From NCBI GenBank assembly GCA_934102335.1, contig CAKOSP010000004.1, forward strand, positions 77,748 through 141,747: a DNA stretch of 64,000 nucleotides. Reading direction: 5' to 3'. The position numbers and the translations under genes were made by a program. This document shows positions 1 through 8,298 of the stretch, one piece after another. This stretch comes from an uncultured Bacilli bacterium (GTDB lineage Bacteria > Bacillota_I > Bacilli_A > RF39 > UBA660). Positions within the stretch are counted from its first letter, which is position 1. Each line of letters opens with the position of its first letter. The notes under the pieces were generated by a model. It was not told the origin of the DNA. It searched no databases and saw only the letters and a program-made list of their open reading frames with translations.

Positions 1-1
1 A

Positions 2-1471
2 CATTGTTATACAACTATTATTGCGGATGCGATAGCAAGATTTAAACGTCTTGAAGGTTATGATGTTTATTTTCAAACTGGCACAGATGAACATGGTCAA
101 AAAATTGAAAATAAGGCTTTAGAAGTTGGAAAGACTCCAAAGGAATATGTTGATGCAATAGTTGAAAATGCTAAAGATTTATGGGCTAATTTAAATATTT
201 CTTATGATTATTTTATAAGAACTACTGATAAAAATCATGAAATTGCTGTTCAAAAGATTTTTAAAAGATTATATGATCAAGGAGATATTTACAAAGGAGA
301 GTACAAAGGTCTTTATTGTACTCCATGTGAATCTTTTTGGACAGAATCTCAATTAGTTGATGGTAAGTGCCCTGATTGTGGTAGAGAGGTTAAAGAAGTT
401 TCTGAAGAGGCTTATTTCTTTAAATTATCTAAATATCAAGATAAAATTATGGATTATTATGAAACACATCCTGATTTTATCCAACCAGTTACTAGAAAAA
501 ATGAAATGATTAATAATTTTTTAAAGCCAGGATTAGAAGATTTGTGTGTTTCTAGAACTAGTTTTAAGTGGGGTATTCCTGTTGATTTTGATCCTAATCA
601 TGTTGTTTATGTGTGGATTGATGCTTTAACAAATTATATTACGTCACTGGGATATACTACTGAAAACGATGAAAAATTTAAAAAATATTGGCCTGCAGAT
701 CTACATTTAGTAGGAAAAGAAATTATCAGATTTCATACGATTATATGGCCTGCAATATTAATGGCTCTTGATTTGCCGCTTCCTAAGAAAGTATTCGGTC
801 ATGGATGGTTAATAATTAATGGAGGAAAAATAAGTAAAAGTTTAGGTAATTATAAAGATCCAAGAGAATATATAAAAAGTTATGGAGTGGATGCCGTTAG
901 ATATTATGCTTTAAGAGAGGTCCCTTTTGGTAGTGATGGTGTTTTTTCAGAAGAAAATTTAATTGGAAGAATTAATAGCGATTTGGTAAATATCTTAGGA
1001 AATCTTGTTAACAGGACTATAAGTATGGATTATAAATACTTTGATGGAATAGTACCTAAAAACCTTAAAAATGAAGCAATTGATGAAGAATTAATAAATA
1101 ATGTATTAAATTTACATGAATTAATAAAATCGAAAATGGATGAGTTAAAAATTGGTGAAGCTTTGCAAGAAATATTTGAAGTATTGAGAAAGTGTAATAA
1201 GTATATAGATGATACTACTCCATGGGTTTTAGCAAAAGATGAAAATCAAAAAGATAGATTAGGACAAGTTTTATATAACTTGTTAGAATCAATAAGAATT
1301 TGTGCTGTATATTTGTCTGCATTTATACCAACTACTTCAGAAAAAATATTTAAACAATTAAACACAAATGTAATTGATTTAAAAAGTACTGAAACATTTG
1401 GTGGTTTAGTTTCTGATGCTTCTTTAGGTTCTCCAGAACATTTATTTGAAAGAATTGATATTAAGGATTAG
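2..1471 (+). CDS. metG: Methionyl-tRNA synthetase, 5' end outside the window
   Basis: Charges tRNA-Met with methionine in the cytosol. The reading frame is open from the window edge. The first visible codon is the last His of the HIGH signature, followed by CYTTIIADAIARFKR and GTDEHGQK, so only the first dozen or so residues are missing. A zinc-knuckle pair (CTPC and CPDC) lies near bases 319-380, and the KMSKS loop appears as KISKS at 827-841. The protein stops soon after the anticodon-binding helical domain (about 489 visible residues), so it lacks the C-terminal tRNA-binding domain found in longer MetG proteins. As in Bacillus it precedes tatD. A hairpin terminator overlaps its stop. Confidence 0.96.
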   Translation, partial: HCYTTIIADAIARFKRLEGYDVYFQTGTDEHGQKIENKALEVGKTPKEYVDAIVENAKDLWANLNISYDYFIRTTDKNHEIAVQKIFKRLYDQGDIYKGEYKGLYCTPCESFWTESQLVDGKCPDCGREVKEVSEEAYFFKLSKYQDKIMDYYETHPDFIQPVTRKNEMINNFLKPGLEDLCVSRTSFKWGIPVDFDPNHVVYVWIDALTNYITSLGYTTENDEKFKKYWPADLHLVGKEIIRFHTIIWPAILMALDLPLPKKVFGHGWLIINGGKISKSLGNYKDPREYIKSYGVDAVRYYALREVPFGSDGVFSEENLIGRINSDLVNILGNLVNRTISMDYKYFDGIVPKNLKNEAIDEELINNVLNLHELIKSKMDELKIGEALQEIFEVLRKCNKYIDDTTPWVLAKDENQKDRLGQVLYNLLESIRICAVYLSAFIPTTSEKIFKQLNTNVIDLKSTETFGGLVSDASLGSPEHLFERIDIKD

Positions 1472-1489
1472 TAAAACTAATCTTTTTTT
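1465..1489 (+). terminator. Rho-independent terminator of metG
   Basis: A GATTAGT / ACTAATC stem (1466-1472 with 1476-1482) has a three-base loop and is followed by seven T. It overlaps the metG stop codon. Confidence 0.8.
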
Positions 1490-1498
1490 GTTATACTT

Positions 1499-1504
1499 TA
1501 TAAT
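1499..1504 (+). promoter_or_regulatory. -10 element upstream of tatD
   Basis: A perfect TATAAT sits just after the metG terminator and 11 bases before the tatD start, with GGTGG between as ribosome-binding site. No good -35 box is visible. Confidence 0.45.
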
Positions 1505-1514
1505 GGTGGTTTTA

Positions 1515-2270
1515 ATGTTTATAGATACACATGCTCATGTATTTAAAGAATATTATGAAAATATAGATGATCTGATTTTAAATGCTAAAAATAATAATAT
1601 AAAAATAATTATAAATGCTGGTTGTGATCGTACTTCTAATGAAGAGGTTATTAATTTGAGTACTAAATATGATATTTTATATGCCGCAATTGGAATTCAT
1701 CCAGAATCTGTATTAGATTATGATAACGATGATCTAAATTTTATTGAAAAGCATATTTTTGATGATAAAGTCATAGCTATAGGAGAAATCGGTCTTGATT
1801 ATTCTTATTCAAAAGATAATAAGCAAAAACAAATTGATTTGTTTGAAAGACAATTGTTTATTGCTCAAAAATATAATATACCTGTAGTTGTTCATAGTAG
1901 AGAGGCTACAGAAGATACTATAAATTCTTTAAAAAAATATAAAGTAAGAGGTGTTATTCATTGCTTTAGTGGTAGTTTAGAAACTGCACGTATTTATAGT
2001 AAAATGGGCTTTTATTTAGGAATTAATGGGGTTATTACTTTTAAAAATTGTAATTTGAAAGAAGTTTACAAAAGTATTGATATAAATAAAATATTATTGG
2101 AAACTGATAGTCCATATTTAACTCCAGTTCCTTATCGTGGTAAACAAAATAGTCCTAGTCATATTATAGATATTGCTAATTTTGTTAAGGATATATACGG
2201 AGTTTCATTAGATGAACTATCAAAAATTACCAATGAAAATGCTTATAGCCTTTTTGACAAACTTAACTAG
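1515..2270 (+). CDS. tatD: TatD-family metal-dependent DNase
   Basis: A TIM-barrel amidohydrolase-type nuclease (YabD/TatD family, 251 aa) with probable 3'-5' DNase or DNA-repair activity. Visible metal-binding motifs are DTHAH at residues 3-7, GEIGLDY, VVHSRE, HCFSGS and ETDSPYLTP. The frame is open further upstream from 1446, but that would run through the metG terminator. ATG 1515 is preceded by GGTGG and starts at the family's usual MFIDTHAH, so it is preferred. Its position after metG matches the Bacillus metS-yabD order. Confidence 0.93.
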   Translation: MFIDTHAHVFKEYYENIDDLILNAKNNNIKIIINAGCDRTSNEEVINLSTKYDILYAAIGIHPESVLDYDNDDLNFIEKHIFDDKVIAIGEIGLDYSYSKDNKQKQIDLFERQLFIAQKYNIPVVVHSREATEDTINSLKKYKVRGVIHCFSGSLETARIYSKMGFYLGINGVITFKNCNLKEVYKSIDINKILLETDSPYLTPVPYRGKQNSPSHIIDIANFVKDIYGVSLDELSKITNENAYSLFDKLN

Positions 2271-2283
2271 AAAATGATATAAT
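2254..2283 (+). promoter_or_regulatory. Sigma-A-type promoter for the 3D-domain gene
   Basis: TTGACA (2254-2259), an 18-base spacer and TGaTATAAT (-10 at 2278-2283). It lies over the 3' end of tatD. An ATG at 2282 overlaps the -10 box and therefore cannot be the start of the next gene. Confidence 0.75.
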
Positions 2284-2302
2284 GTTTACACAGAGGTTAT
2301 GT

Positions 2303-2827
2303 ATGAAAAATATTAAATTTATTTTAAATATTTTTTTAATCGTTACTATGGTGTTGGTTTTGGAATCATCATCTAGTGTGAAGTTTAATAAAATAGAAAA
2401 TAATAATATAAATAAAACTGTTAATTTATCTACTATGGCACTTAAAATTGAAGAAGAAGAATATTCTAAACTTTATTCAGCTAAAGATTCTTATGTAGGT
2501 GATTTAACAGGTTATGGATATGATTGTCCACTTTGTTCTGGTAAACTCGCATGTTTAAGTAATTATAATATTACAAATGGTACTGTTACATATTCTGATT
2601 CGACTTATGGTACAGTGAAAATTGTGGCTTCAAGTCAGAATTTGCCTTGTGGAACAATAATAAGATTTAACAGTTATAAATTATCAAGCGAGCCTATATT
2701 GGCTATTGTTCTTGACAGAGGTGTTTTGGGAAATGATTTAGACTTACTTTCAGAAAGTGAAGATTATGCATTTACTCATGTTGGAAGAACTTCAATCTAT
2801 TACGAAGTATTAAGATTTGGTTGGTAG
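2303..2827 (+). CDS. Secreted 3D-domain (YabE-type) cell-wall protein
   Basis: A 174-aa protein with an N-terminal hydrophobic segment (residues about 4-22, a signal peptide or anchor) and a C-terminal double-psi-barrel 3D-like domain. The pattern VKIVASS-x4-CGTIIRF followed by LDRGVLGNDLDLL and HVGRTSIYYEVL matches the end of 3D domains in resuscitation or lytic-transglycosylase-like proteins. The three-Asp signature is only partly kept. Four Cys (CPLC and two more) near residues 73-100 are unusual. It occupies the place of yabE before rsmA, but lacks the DUF348 and G5 domains of YabE. The start is ATG 2303, after AGAGG. Function in wall remodelling is inferred. Confidence 0.7.
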   Translation: MKNIKFILNIFLIVTMVLVLESSSSVKFNKIENNNINKTVNLSTMALKIEEEEYSKLYSAKDSYVGDLTGYGYDCPLCSGKLACLSNYNITNGTVTYSDSTYGTVKIVASSQNLPCGTIIRFNSYKLSSEPILAIVLDRGVLGNDLDLLSESEDYAFTHVGRTSIYYEVLRFGW

Positions 2828-2834
2828 TTTTAGT

Positions 2835-3605
2835 ATGCAAGCAAAAAAAAAGTATGGACAAAATTTTTTGATAGATACTGATATAATTGAACAAATAGTT
2901 CATTCTTTTTTTGTATCAGAAAATGATTTAGTTGTTGAAATAGGCCCAGGACGAGGTGCTTTAACTTCAAAATTAGTAAAAAATAATAATTATTTATTAG
3001 CTTATGAAATAGATTTGGATATGAAAAAATACTTAGATAAGTTAGAAAATTCTAAAGTTCATATTAAATACCAAGATATTTTGAATAGTGATATTAATAA
3101 AGATATTGAAAATATCAATTATACTAATTTGTTTTTAGTGGGAAATTTGCCATATTATATTACTACTCCTATTATTGAATATATAACTAAATTACACTTG
3201 AATTTTAAATCTTTTACAATAATGGTTCAAAAAGAAGTTGCAGAACGTTTTATGGCGCTTCCTCAAAGTAAAGAGTATGGATATTTTACAGTTTTTTTAA
3301 ATTACTTTTACACTATTGAATTGGTAACGTATGTTTCTAGAAATTGTTTTAACCCTGCTCCTAAGGTTGATAGTGCAGTTATTAAGCTTATTCCTAAAGA
3401 AAATGTTTTGATTGATTATCAACAATATTTTGAATTTTTAAAGCAAGCTTTTAAAATGAAAAGAAAAAAATTAAAAAACAATTTAGATGAATTAACTTTT
3501 AATAAGATTTTGCCTCTATTAAAACAGTATGGTTTTGATGAAAATGTTAGAGCTGAAGAGATTTCTAGTGATTTATTTTTAAAAATGTATGATGTAATTA
3601 AATAA
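2835..3605 (+). CDS. rsmA: 16S rRNA (adenine1518/1519-N6) dimethyltransferase
   Basis: Dimethylates two adjacent adenines in helix 45 of 16S rRNA during 30S maturation (KsgA/RsmA, 256 aa). The start MQAKKKYGQNFL matches the family's conserved opening. The SAM-binding loop EIGPGRGALT and the catalytic NLPYYITTPI (IV motif NLPY) are intact. It follows the 3D-domain gene by 7 bases. The rnmV (M5 ribonuclease) gene that sits before ksgA in Bacillus is missing here. The frame is open from 2817, but ATG 2835 fits the family start better. Confidence 0.95.
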   Translation: MQAKKKYGQNFLIDTDIIEQIVHSFFVSENDLVVEIGPGRGALTSKLVKNNNYLLAYEIDLDMKKYLDKLENSKVHIKYQDILNSDINKDIENINYTNLFLVGNLPYYITTPIIEYITKLHLNFKSFTIMVQKEVAERFMALPQSKEYGYFTVFLNYFYTIELVTYVSRNCFNPAPKVDSAVIKLIPKENVLIDYQQYFEFLKQAFKMKRKKLKNNLDELTFNKILPLLKQYGFDENVRAEEISSDLFLKMYDVIK

Positions 3606-3607
3606 AT

Positions 3608-3629
3608 GCTACCTATTGGTAGTTTTTTT
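3608..3629 (+). terminator. Terminator after rsmA
   Basis: The GCTACC / GGTAGT stem (one G-T pair) has a TATT loop and is followed by a run of seven T. Confidence 0.7.
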
Positions 3630-3673
3630 GTTTTATAAGTAATTTTTTTTCATATATTTTATTGGTGGTAATA

Positions 3674-4438
3674 TTGAATATAAAAATTGGTGATTATGTC
3701 AGCAGAAATAGTTATAAAAATGATATAGTTTTTAAGGTTATTAATATTAAAGACGGAAAGTATTATTTAAAAGGAGTAGAACTACGCCTCTTAGCTGATA
3801 GTGAGTCTTTTGATTTAAAAAAGGAGGAAAATGTCGTTGATAATTTTAATCCTTTAGAAGATTTTCTTGGTGATAGAGGAGAATATTTTTATTTGCCTGC
3901 TAAAATTTTACATATAGATGGAGATTCTGAGTATTTAGATAGATGTTTAAAATTTTATAAAAATGCTAACGTTTTTGCGGTAGGGAAAAAAATTAGTGAA
4001 GAACACATATTTGAACAAATGGAAGGTTTATTAAATGAATTTAAGCCGGATATAGTAATTATTACTGGCCATGATGCATATTATAGAAAAAAAGGGGATA
4101 TACATGATATTAAGAATTATAAAAATACCAGCTATTTTATTAAGGCTATAAATGCTGCTAGAAAATATGAAAAAAGCCATGAAAAGTTAGTAATTATAGC
4201 TGGTGCTTGTCAAAGTAATTACGAGGCATTAATAGAGGCTGGGGCAAATTTTGCCTCCAGTCCTAAAAGGGTAAATATACATGCTTTAGATCCAGCAATA
4301 ATAGCAACTACTTTAGCTCTTACTGCAAGAAATAAAGAGATTAATTTGCCTGAGCTTTTAGAAAAAACTAAATATGGAAAGGACGGAATGGGAGGATTAA
4401 TATCTAATGGCCTTATGTATGTTGGATTCCCGAGATAA
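3674..4438 (+). CDS. yabG: Sporulation-specific protease YabG
   Basis: YabG is a cysteine protease made in the mother cell that trims spore-coat proteins and enables coat cross-linking. This copy is about 254 aa. It begins NIKIGDYVSRNSY, close to the Bacillus start, then VELRLLADS, and has the family's conserved middle and end (IVIITGHDAYY, IIAGACQSNYEAL, GANFASSPKRVNIHALDP, GKDGMGGL). TTG 3674 is the likely start by homology, with GGTGG just upstream; GTG 3665 or TTG 3662 are alternatives. A CATATATTT near 3651, upstream, weakly resembles a sigma-K/E -10 box. It is followed directly by veg. Confidence 0.93.
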   Translation: MNIKIGDYVSRNSYKNDIVFKVINIKDGKYYLKGVELRLLADSESFDLKKEENVVDNFNPLEDFLGDRGEYFYLPAKILHIDGDSEYLDRCLKFYKNANVFAVGKKISEEHIFEQMEGLLNEFKPDIVIITGHDAYYRKKGDIHDIKNYKNTSYFIKAINAARKYEKSHEKLVIIAGACQSNYEALIEAGANFASSPKRVNIHALDPAIIATTLALTARNKEINLPELLEKTKYGKDGMGGLISNGLMYVGFPR

Positions 4439-4654
4439 ATGAATTTAGATATAGTTAAAAATGAAATTAAAAATAATATTGGAAAATGTGTGCAAATTAC
4501 AGTATACGGATTAAGAAATAAAACTTCTACTTATGTTGGAAAAATATTTGCATTGTACCCAAATATATTTTCAATTAAAACAGAAATTGGTGAAAAAAGT
4601 TTTACATATAACGATTTGATAACTGGAGAGGTTAAAATAAAATATTTAACTTAG
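4439..4654 (+). CDS. veg: Veg protein
   Basis: Small (71 aa) Veg-family protein. In Bacillus it is abundantly made in vegetative cells and linked to biofilm gene expression and spore germination. Family features seen are a short N-terminal helix (VKNEIKNNIGKCVQI), then an SH3-like beta region (YVGKIFALYPNIFSIK) and SFTYNDLITGEVKI. Its ATG follows the yabG stop with no gap, so the two are co-transcribed, keeping the Bacillus yabG-veg order. It is slightly shorter than the Bacillus protein. Confidence 0.88.
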   Translation: MNLDIVKNEIKNNIGKCVQITVYGLRNKTSTYVGKIFALYPNIFSIKTEIGEKSFTYNDLITGEVKIKYLT

Positions 4655-4657
4655 GTA

Positions 4658-4686
4658 TAGACAAAGTTAAATATTTAGATTAAAAT
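4658..4686 (+). promoter_or_regulatory. Promoter of spoVG
   Basis: TAGACA (4658-4663), a 17-base spacer and TAAAAT (4681-4686) form a sigma-A-like promoter. In Bacillus spoVG is read by sigma-H; no clear sigma-H pattern was recognised here. A TAGATT-GTGA-AATCTA hairpin (4692-4707) lies in the leader before GGAGTGA. Confidence 0.5.
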
Positions 4687-4727
4687 AATAGTAGATTGTG
4701 AAATCTAGGATAAGGAGTGAGTAATAT

Positions 4728-4994
4728 ATGGAAATTACATCAGTAAAAGTTCACAAAACTGAAAGAGAAGGATCTCGTATGAAAGGATATGCAACTGTTA
4801 CATTAGACGATTGCTTTGTAGTACGCAATATTCGTATTATTCAAGGTGAAGATAAGTTATTTATCGCAATGCCTAGCCGTAAAGTAGCAGATGATAAATA
4901 TGAGGATATAGCTCATCCAATAAATGCTGAAACAAGAAAAATGTTTGAAGATAAAATTATTGCAGAGTACGAAAATCCAACTGAAGAAGAATAA
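4728..4994 (+). CDS. spoVG: Septation/sporulation regulator SpoVG
   Basis: An 88-aa SpoVG, a small nucleic-acid-binding regulator that affects asymmetric septation and many genes. Its start MEITSVKVHK and core SYVATVTLDD-like stretch (here GYATVTLDDCFVVRNIRIIQG), FIAMPSRK and AHPINAETR are highly conserved. It has a strong AAGGAG site and its own promoter and terminator. In Bacillus several genes (sspF, ispE, purR, yabJ) lie between veg and spoVG; here the two are neighbours. Confidence 0.97.
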   Translation: MEITSVKVHKTEREGSRMKGYATVTLDDCFVVRNIRIIQGEDKLFIAMPSRKVADDKYEDIAHPINAETRKMFEDKIIAEYENPTEEE

Positions 4995-5005
4995 TAAGAA
5001 ATTTT

Positions 5006-5030
5006 AGCAACTTATAAAGTTGCTTTTTTT
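5006..5030 (+). terminator. Terminator of spoVG
   Basis: AGCAACTT (5006-5013) pairs with AAGTTGCT (5017-5024), followed by T-rich DNA. Confidence 0.8.
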
Positions 5031-5084
5031 ATGGAAAAAACATATATTTTTAATTTTTGGCATATGATTAATTGAGATGATTTT

Positions 5085-5363
5085 ATGGATATTTTAAATA
5101 ATTGTTCACATAATGTTAAAATTTTGGACCGAAATTTAATTGAGTTAACAGGAATAAATAAAATAATTAGTTTTACTGATGAAGAGTTTCTTTTGGATTC
5201 TTGCATGGGACAAATTGTAATAAAGGGTAAAAATTTAGAAATTATGAAAATTAATACAGAAGATGGCAATACTAAAATTAAAGGTAGAATAAATTCTTTG
5301 GTTTATTTTGATAAAAATCAAAAAAATAGAGAGGATAGTTTTATAGCTAAACTTTTTAAATAA
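5085..5363 (+). CDS. yabP: Spore coat-morphogenesis protein YabP
   Basis: A 92-aa YabP/YqfC-family protein. YabP is needed in Bacillus for spore cortex or coat formation. The domain runs DRNLIELTGI, then SFTDEEFLLDSCMGQIVIKG and LEIMKINTEDGNTKIKGRI, the usual pattern of this family. It overlaps yabQ by one base (TAATG) and so forms a yabP-yabQ-divIC operon as in Bacillus. The upstream RBS is GAGATGA. Expression under sporulation sigma factors is expected but not demonstrable here. Confidence 0.87.
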   Translation: MDILNNCSHNVKILDRNLIELTGINKIISFTDEEFLLDSCMGQIVIKGKNLEIMKINTEDGNTKIKGRINSLVYFDKNQKNREDSFIAKLFK

Positions 5364-5674
5364 TGGATATAACAACACAATTAATAATTTTTTTAATTTC
5401 TTTTCTGTATGGATTTATTTTAGCAAATTTAGCTTATCTTAATTATAAATTTTTACAGAATAAAAGTAATTTTTTTAAATTCTTGGTTAACCTTGTTTTT
5501 ACTTTAGATATTGTTTTTGTTTATTTAGTAATTTTATATAAAATTAATTACGGTATTTTTCATGTTTACTTTCTTATTGTTTTAAGTATAGGATTTTTAA
5601 TAGGTTATAAATGTATAAAATATGTAAAAAAAGGATTGGCTTATTGCAAGATAAAATTTAAAATGATAAAATAA
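5363..5674 (+). CDS. yabQ: Spore cortex membrane protein YabQ
   Basis: A 103-aa hydrophobic protein with about three membrane segments (residues 5-27, 40-60 and 67-88), ending in a basic tail. YabQ is a mother-cell membrane protein required for cortex formation in Bacillus. Sequence similarity alone is weak because of the hydrophobic composition. The call rests mainly on size, topology and its position between yabP and divIC. Confidence 0.75.
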   Translation: MDITTQLIIFLISFLYGFILANLAYLNYKFLQNKSNFFKFLVNLVFTLDIVFVYLVILYKINYGIFHVYFLIVLSIGFLIGYKCIKYVKKGLAYCKIKFKMIK

Positions 5675-5693
5675 CTTTATAGAGGGTGGAAAT

Positions 5694-5981
5694 GTGAAAC
5701 ATAGTAAAAAAGAAAAGAAAAGATTAGTTTTTATTTCTTTTGCAATTATGGCAGTAATAGTACTTTTAGTTACCACTGTTTATTCAGATTGGAAACAAAT
5801 AATGATAAATAATAGTAAGATAGTGGCTTTAACCGAAGAATATCAAAACTTATTAGATAAAGAAAAAAGCTTAAAAAGTGAAGTTACTAAGCTTAAAGAT
5901 CCTGAATATGTAGCTAGATATGCTAAAGAAAAGTTTTTATATACTTCAGATAATGAAGTAATATTAAGAACTGACAATTAA
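5694..5981 (+). CDS. divIC: Cell division protein DivIC/FtsB family
   Basis: A 95-aa bitopic protein with a basic N-terminal cytoplasmic tail, one membrane helix (residues 12-30), a coiled coil (about 38-68) and the family's terminal motif KDPEYVARYAKEKF. It works with FtsL and DivIB in the divisome. The start is GTG 5694 after GAGGGTGG. It follows yabQ as in Bacillus. Its stop overlaps the convergent clpP stop by 4 bases. Confidence 0.9.
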   Translation: MKHSKKEKKRLVFISFAIMAVIVLLVTTVYSDWKQIMINNSKIVALTEEYQNLLDKEKSLKSEVTKLKDPEYVARYAKEKFLYTSDNEVILRTDN

Positions 5982-6547
5982 ATTATTTTATCTATTAATC
6001 CGTATTTTAGTGCTTCATCGGCATCAAAATAATTATCTCTATCGGTATCTTTAGAGATTTTTTTTATGCTTTGTCCGGTTTTTTTACTTAAAATTGAATT
6101 TATTTTAGTTTTAACTTTGTTTATTCTTTGGGCAGCAATGGTAATATCACTAGCTTGACCTTGAGCACCTCCCAGAGGTTGATGAATCATTATTTCTGTG
6201 TTTTCTAAACATTCTCTTTTGCCTTTGGTGCCACAAGCTAGTAAAAATGCTCCCATACTGGCACATAAGCCCATACCTATTGTTCTTACGTCAGACTTTA
6301 TGTAGTTAATGGTGTCATATATTGCTAAGCCTGCAGTTACAGCTCCTCCGGGGGAGTTAATATATAAGTATATGTCTTCATTGTTTTGTGAATCTAAATA
6401 TAATAATTCACTTATTATGATCATGCTACTTTCATCATTAATTTCTCCGTTTAAAAAAACTATTCTATCTTTTAAAAGTCTAGAATATAAATCAAAGGCA
6501 TATTCTTTATTATAACTTTTTTCTAATATTGTAGGGACAATATTCAT
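5978..6547 (-). CDS. clpP: ATP-dependent Clp protease proteolytic subunit
   Basis: A serine protease subunit (189 aa) that forms tetradecameric chambers with Clp ATPases for protein quality control. The catalytic triad is Ser97 (in LCASMGAF), His122 (MIHQPLGG) and Asp171 (DTDRDNYF). The YLYINSPGG and GLID motifs are also intact. The gene is divergent from the uridine-kinase-like gene and preceded on its strand by AGGTGATT, which decides the start. No CtsR operator was recognised in the 107-base divergent region. Confidence 0.97.
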   Translation of the reverse strand: MNIVPTILEKSYNKEYAFDLYSRLLKDRIVFLNGEINDESSMIIISELLYLDSQNNEDIYLYINSPGGAVTAGLAIYDTINYIKSDVRTIGMGLCASMGAFLLACGTKGKRECLENTEIMIHQPLGGAQGQASDITIAAQRINKVKTKINSILSKKTGQSIKKISKDTDRDNYFDADEALKYGLIDKII

Positions 6548-6618
6548 TTAATCACCTATAAATAAATATGAGTAAAGTTATGTTATTTATGCAAAAAAAA
6601 TATGAATTTAAAAAAACT

Positions 6619-6628
6619 ATGATATAAT
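6619..6628 (+). promoter_or_regulatory. Extended -10 for the nucleoside kinase operon
   Basis: TGaTATAAT (TATAAT at 6623-6628) lies 26 bases before the start codon, in the clpP divergent region. No clear -35 box is present, as is common for extended -10 promoters. Confidence 0.55.
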
Positions 6629-6654
6629 TATTTATAGTAGAAGGGGCAGATAGT

Positions 6655-8298
6655 ATGATAAAGGTTTCTTTTAATGGTGGCGAAAAACGAGAATATCGTG
6701 ATGGTGTAACTTATTACGATATAAGTAAAGATTGTCATTTAAAATATCCGATTTTAGGTGTAAAAATAAATAATGAAGTTATTGCATTAAGCAAAGAAGC
6801 AAAGACTGAACAAATTTTAGAATTTTTTGATGTAACTGATATAAATGGATATATGATATATAAATCTGCAATTAAAATGATTTTTGAATTAGCTTTAAAA
6901 AGAGAATTTGTGGATTTGGGAATAAGTTATGATCATAGTGTTCCAAAAGGAATGCTTGGAACAGTTACGGGTTCTTATACACTAACGGAACAAGATATTG
7001 ATAAGATTCGTTTGGCGATGGATCAAATAATACATGATAACATTTTATTTAAGAAATTAAGTGTTAGAAAAAAAGATGCTATAAAATATTATGAAAAAAT
7101 CGGTCAGTTTGAAAAATCTAGTAATGTTGGAGCTATATCAGATCAAACTATCACTATGTATCAATTAGATAATTTGCTTAATTATTATTACAATGATATG
7201 CCTTACTCAACGGGGGCAATAGATAAGTATGAATTTGAATATATTGGTAATAATAAAATCGTCTTCTTATGGCCAGATAGAAAAAGTGGTGGAAAGATTT
7301 CGGAATATGCTCCGTCTAATAATATCGTTAAAGCTTATGATGAAGGTAAAACTTGGCTTAGATCATTAAATATGTCATATATTTCTAATTTAAATAAAAT
7401 TATTAGTAAATCAGGAATTAGAGATTTTATGAATTCCTCAGAAATCGTTTTTAATTTAAATGTTGCTAAAATTGCTCAATCTATAATAAGCATGCCAGAA
7501 AAAAAGTTTATTTTAATTGCGGGTCCTTCATCATCTGGTAAAACTACAACTTGTAAGAGGCTATCTGAATATTTAGCTGCTATGGGAATAAATCCGATAA
7601 AAATATCTACTGATGATTATTTTGTTGATAGAGAATTTACTCCTAAAGATGAATTTGGTAATTATGATTTTGAGTGTTTAGAAAATGTCGATGTTAAACT
7701 TCTTAACCAACATATAATTAGGTTATTAAATCATGAAAAGGTTACTTTACCAAGATTTAATTTCATCACTGGGAAAAGGGAGCAATCTAATACAATAATT
7801 GAATTAAAAGAAAATAGTATTATTTTGATTGAAGGACTACATTGTTTAAATGATGCTTTGTTACCTGCTGTAAGTAAGAATTTAAAGTATAAAATATATC
7901 TTAGTCCATTTATCCCATTAAATATTGATAGACATAATTATATATCTACAATAGATTTAAGATTAATAAGGCGAATTGTTAGAGATAATAGGGATAGAGG
8001 ATCAGATGTTTCTGCTACTATAAAAAGTTGGCAAGTAGTAAGAAATGGTGAAGAAAAATATATATTTCCGTTTATAGAACAAGCTGATGTTATTTTAAAT
8101 ACGGCATTAGCTTATGAGCTAGGAGTATTAAAAGTATATGTTGAGCCACTTTTGCATTCAGTTGGAATAGAATCACCATATTATGAAGAGGCTAAGCGAT
8201 TGTTGAATTTCTTAAAGCAATTTTTCCCAATTCCAGGGGACTATGTTAATTCAACATCAATTTTAAGAGAATTTATTGGAGGTCGTGCAAATGATTAA
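6655..8298 (+). CDS. Uridine kinase-like protein with TGS and ThrRS-type N-terminal domain
   Basis: A 547-aa two-part protein. Residues 1-60 form a TGS-like domain, and residues 60-220 resemble the second additional domain of threonyl-tRNA synthetase. From residue 280 it is a P-loop uridine kinase/phosphoribulokinase: Walker A GPSSSGKT at 290-297, then STDDYFVDRE and LIEGLHCLND. Proteins with this architecture are widespread in Firmicutes and annotated as nucleoside kinases; the true substrate is not certain. The gene overlaps gapA by 8 bases, which suggests translational coupling. Confidence 0.88.
   Translation: MIKVSFNGGEKREYRDGVTYYDISKDCHLKYPILGVKINNEVIALSKEAKTEQILEFFDVTDINGYMIYKSAIKMIFELALKREFVDLGISYDHSVPKGMLGTVTGSYTLTEQDIDKIRLAMDQIIHDNILFKKLSVRKKDAIKYYEKIGQFEKSSNVGAISDQTITMYQLDNLLNYYYNDMPYSTGAIDKYEFEYIGNNKIVFLWPDRKSGGKISEYAPSNNIVKAYDEGKTWLRSLNMSYISNLNKIISKSGIRDFMNSSEIVFNLNVAKIAQSIISMPEKKFILIAGPSSSGKTTTCKRLSEYLAAMGINPIKISTDDYFVDREFTPKDEFGNYDFECLENVDVKLLNQHIIRLLNHEKVTLPRFNFITGKREQSNTIIELKENSIILIEGLHCLNDALLPAVSKNLKYKIYLSPFIPLNIDRHNYISTIDLRLIRRIVRDNRDRGSDVSATIKSWQVVRNGEEKYIFPFIEQADVILNTALAYELGVLKVYVEPLLHSVGIESPYYEEAKRLLNFLKQFFPIPGDYVNSTSILREFIGGRAND

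Noticed and set aside
2282..2302. ATG 2282 as start of the 3D-domain gene.
   Set aside because: It overlaps the -10 box of a TTGACA-N18-TATAAT promoter, so transcripts start after it.
5012..5269. Minus-strand open frame opposite yabP, and similar long open frames opposite ribosomal and membrane genes.
   Set aside because: They lack ribosome sites, known motifs and typical composition, and mirror genuine genes on the other strand.
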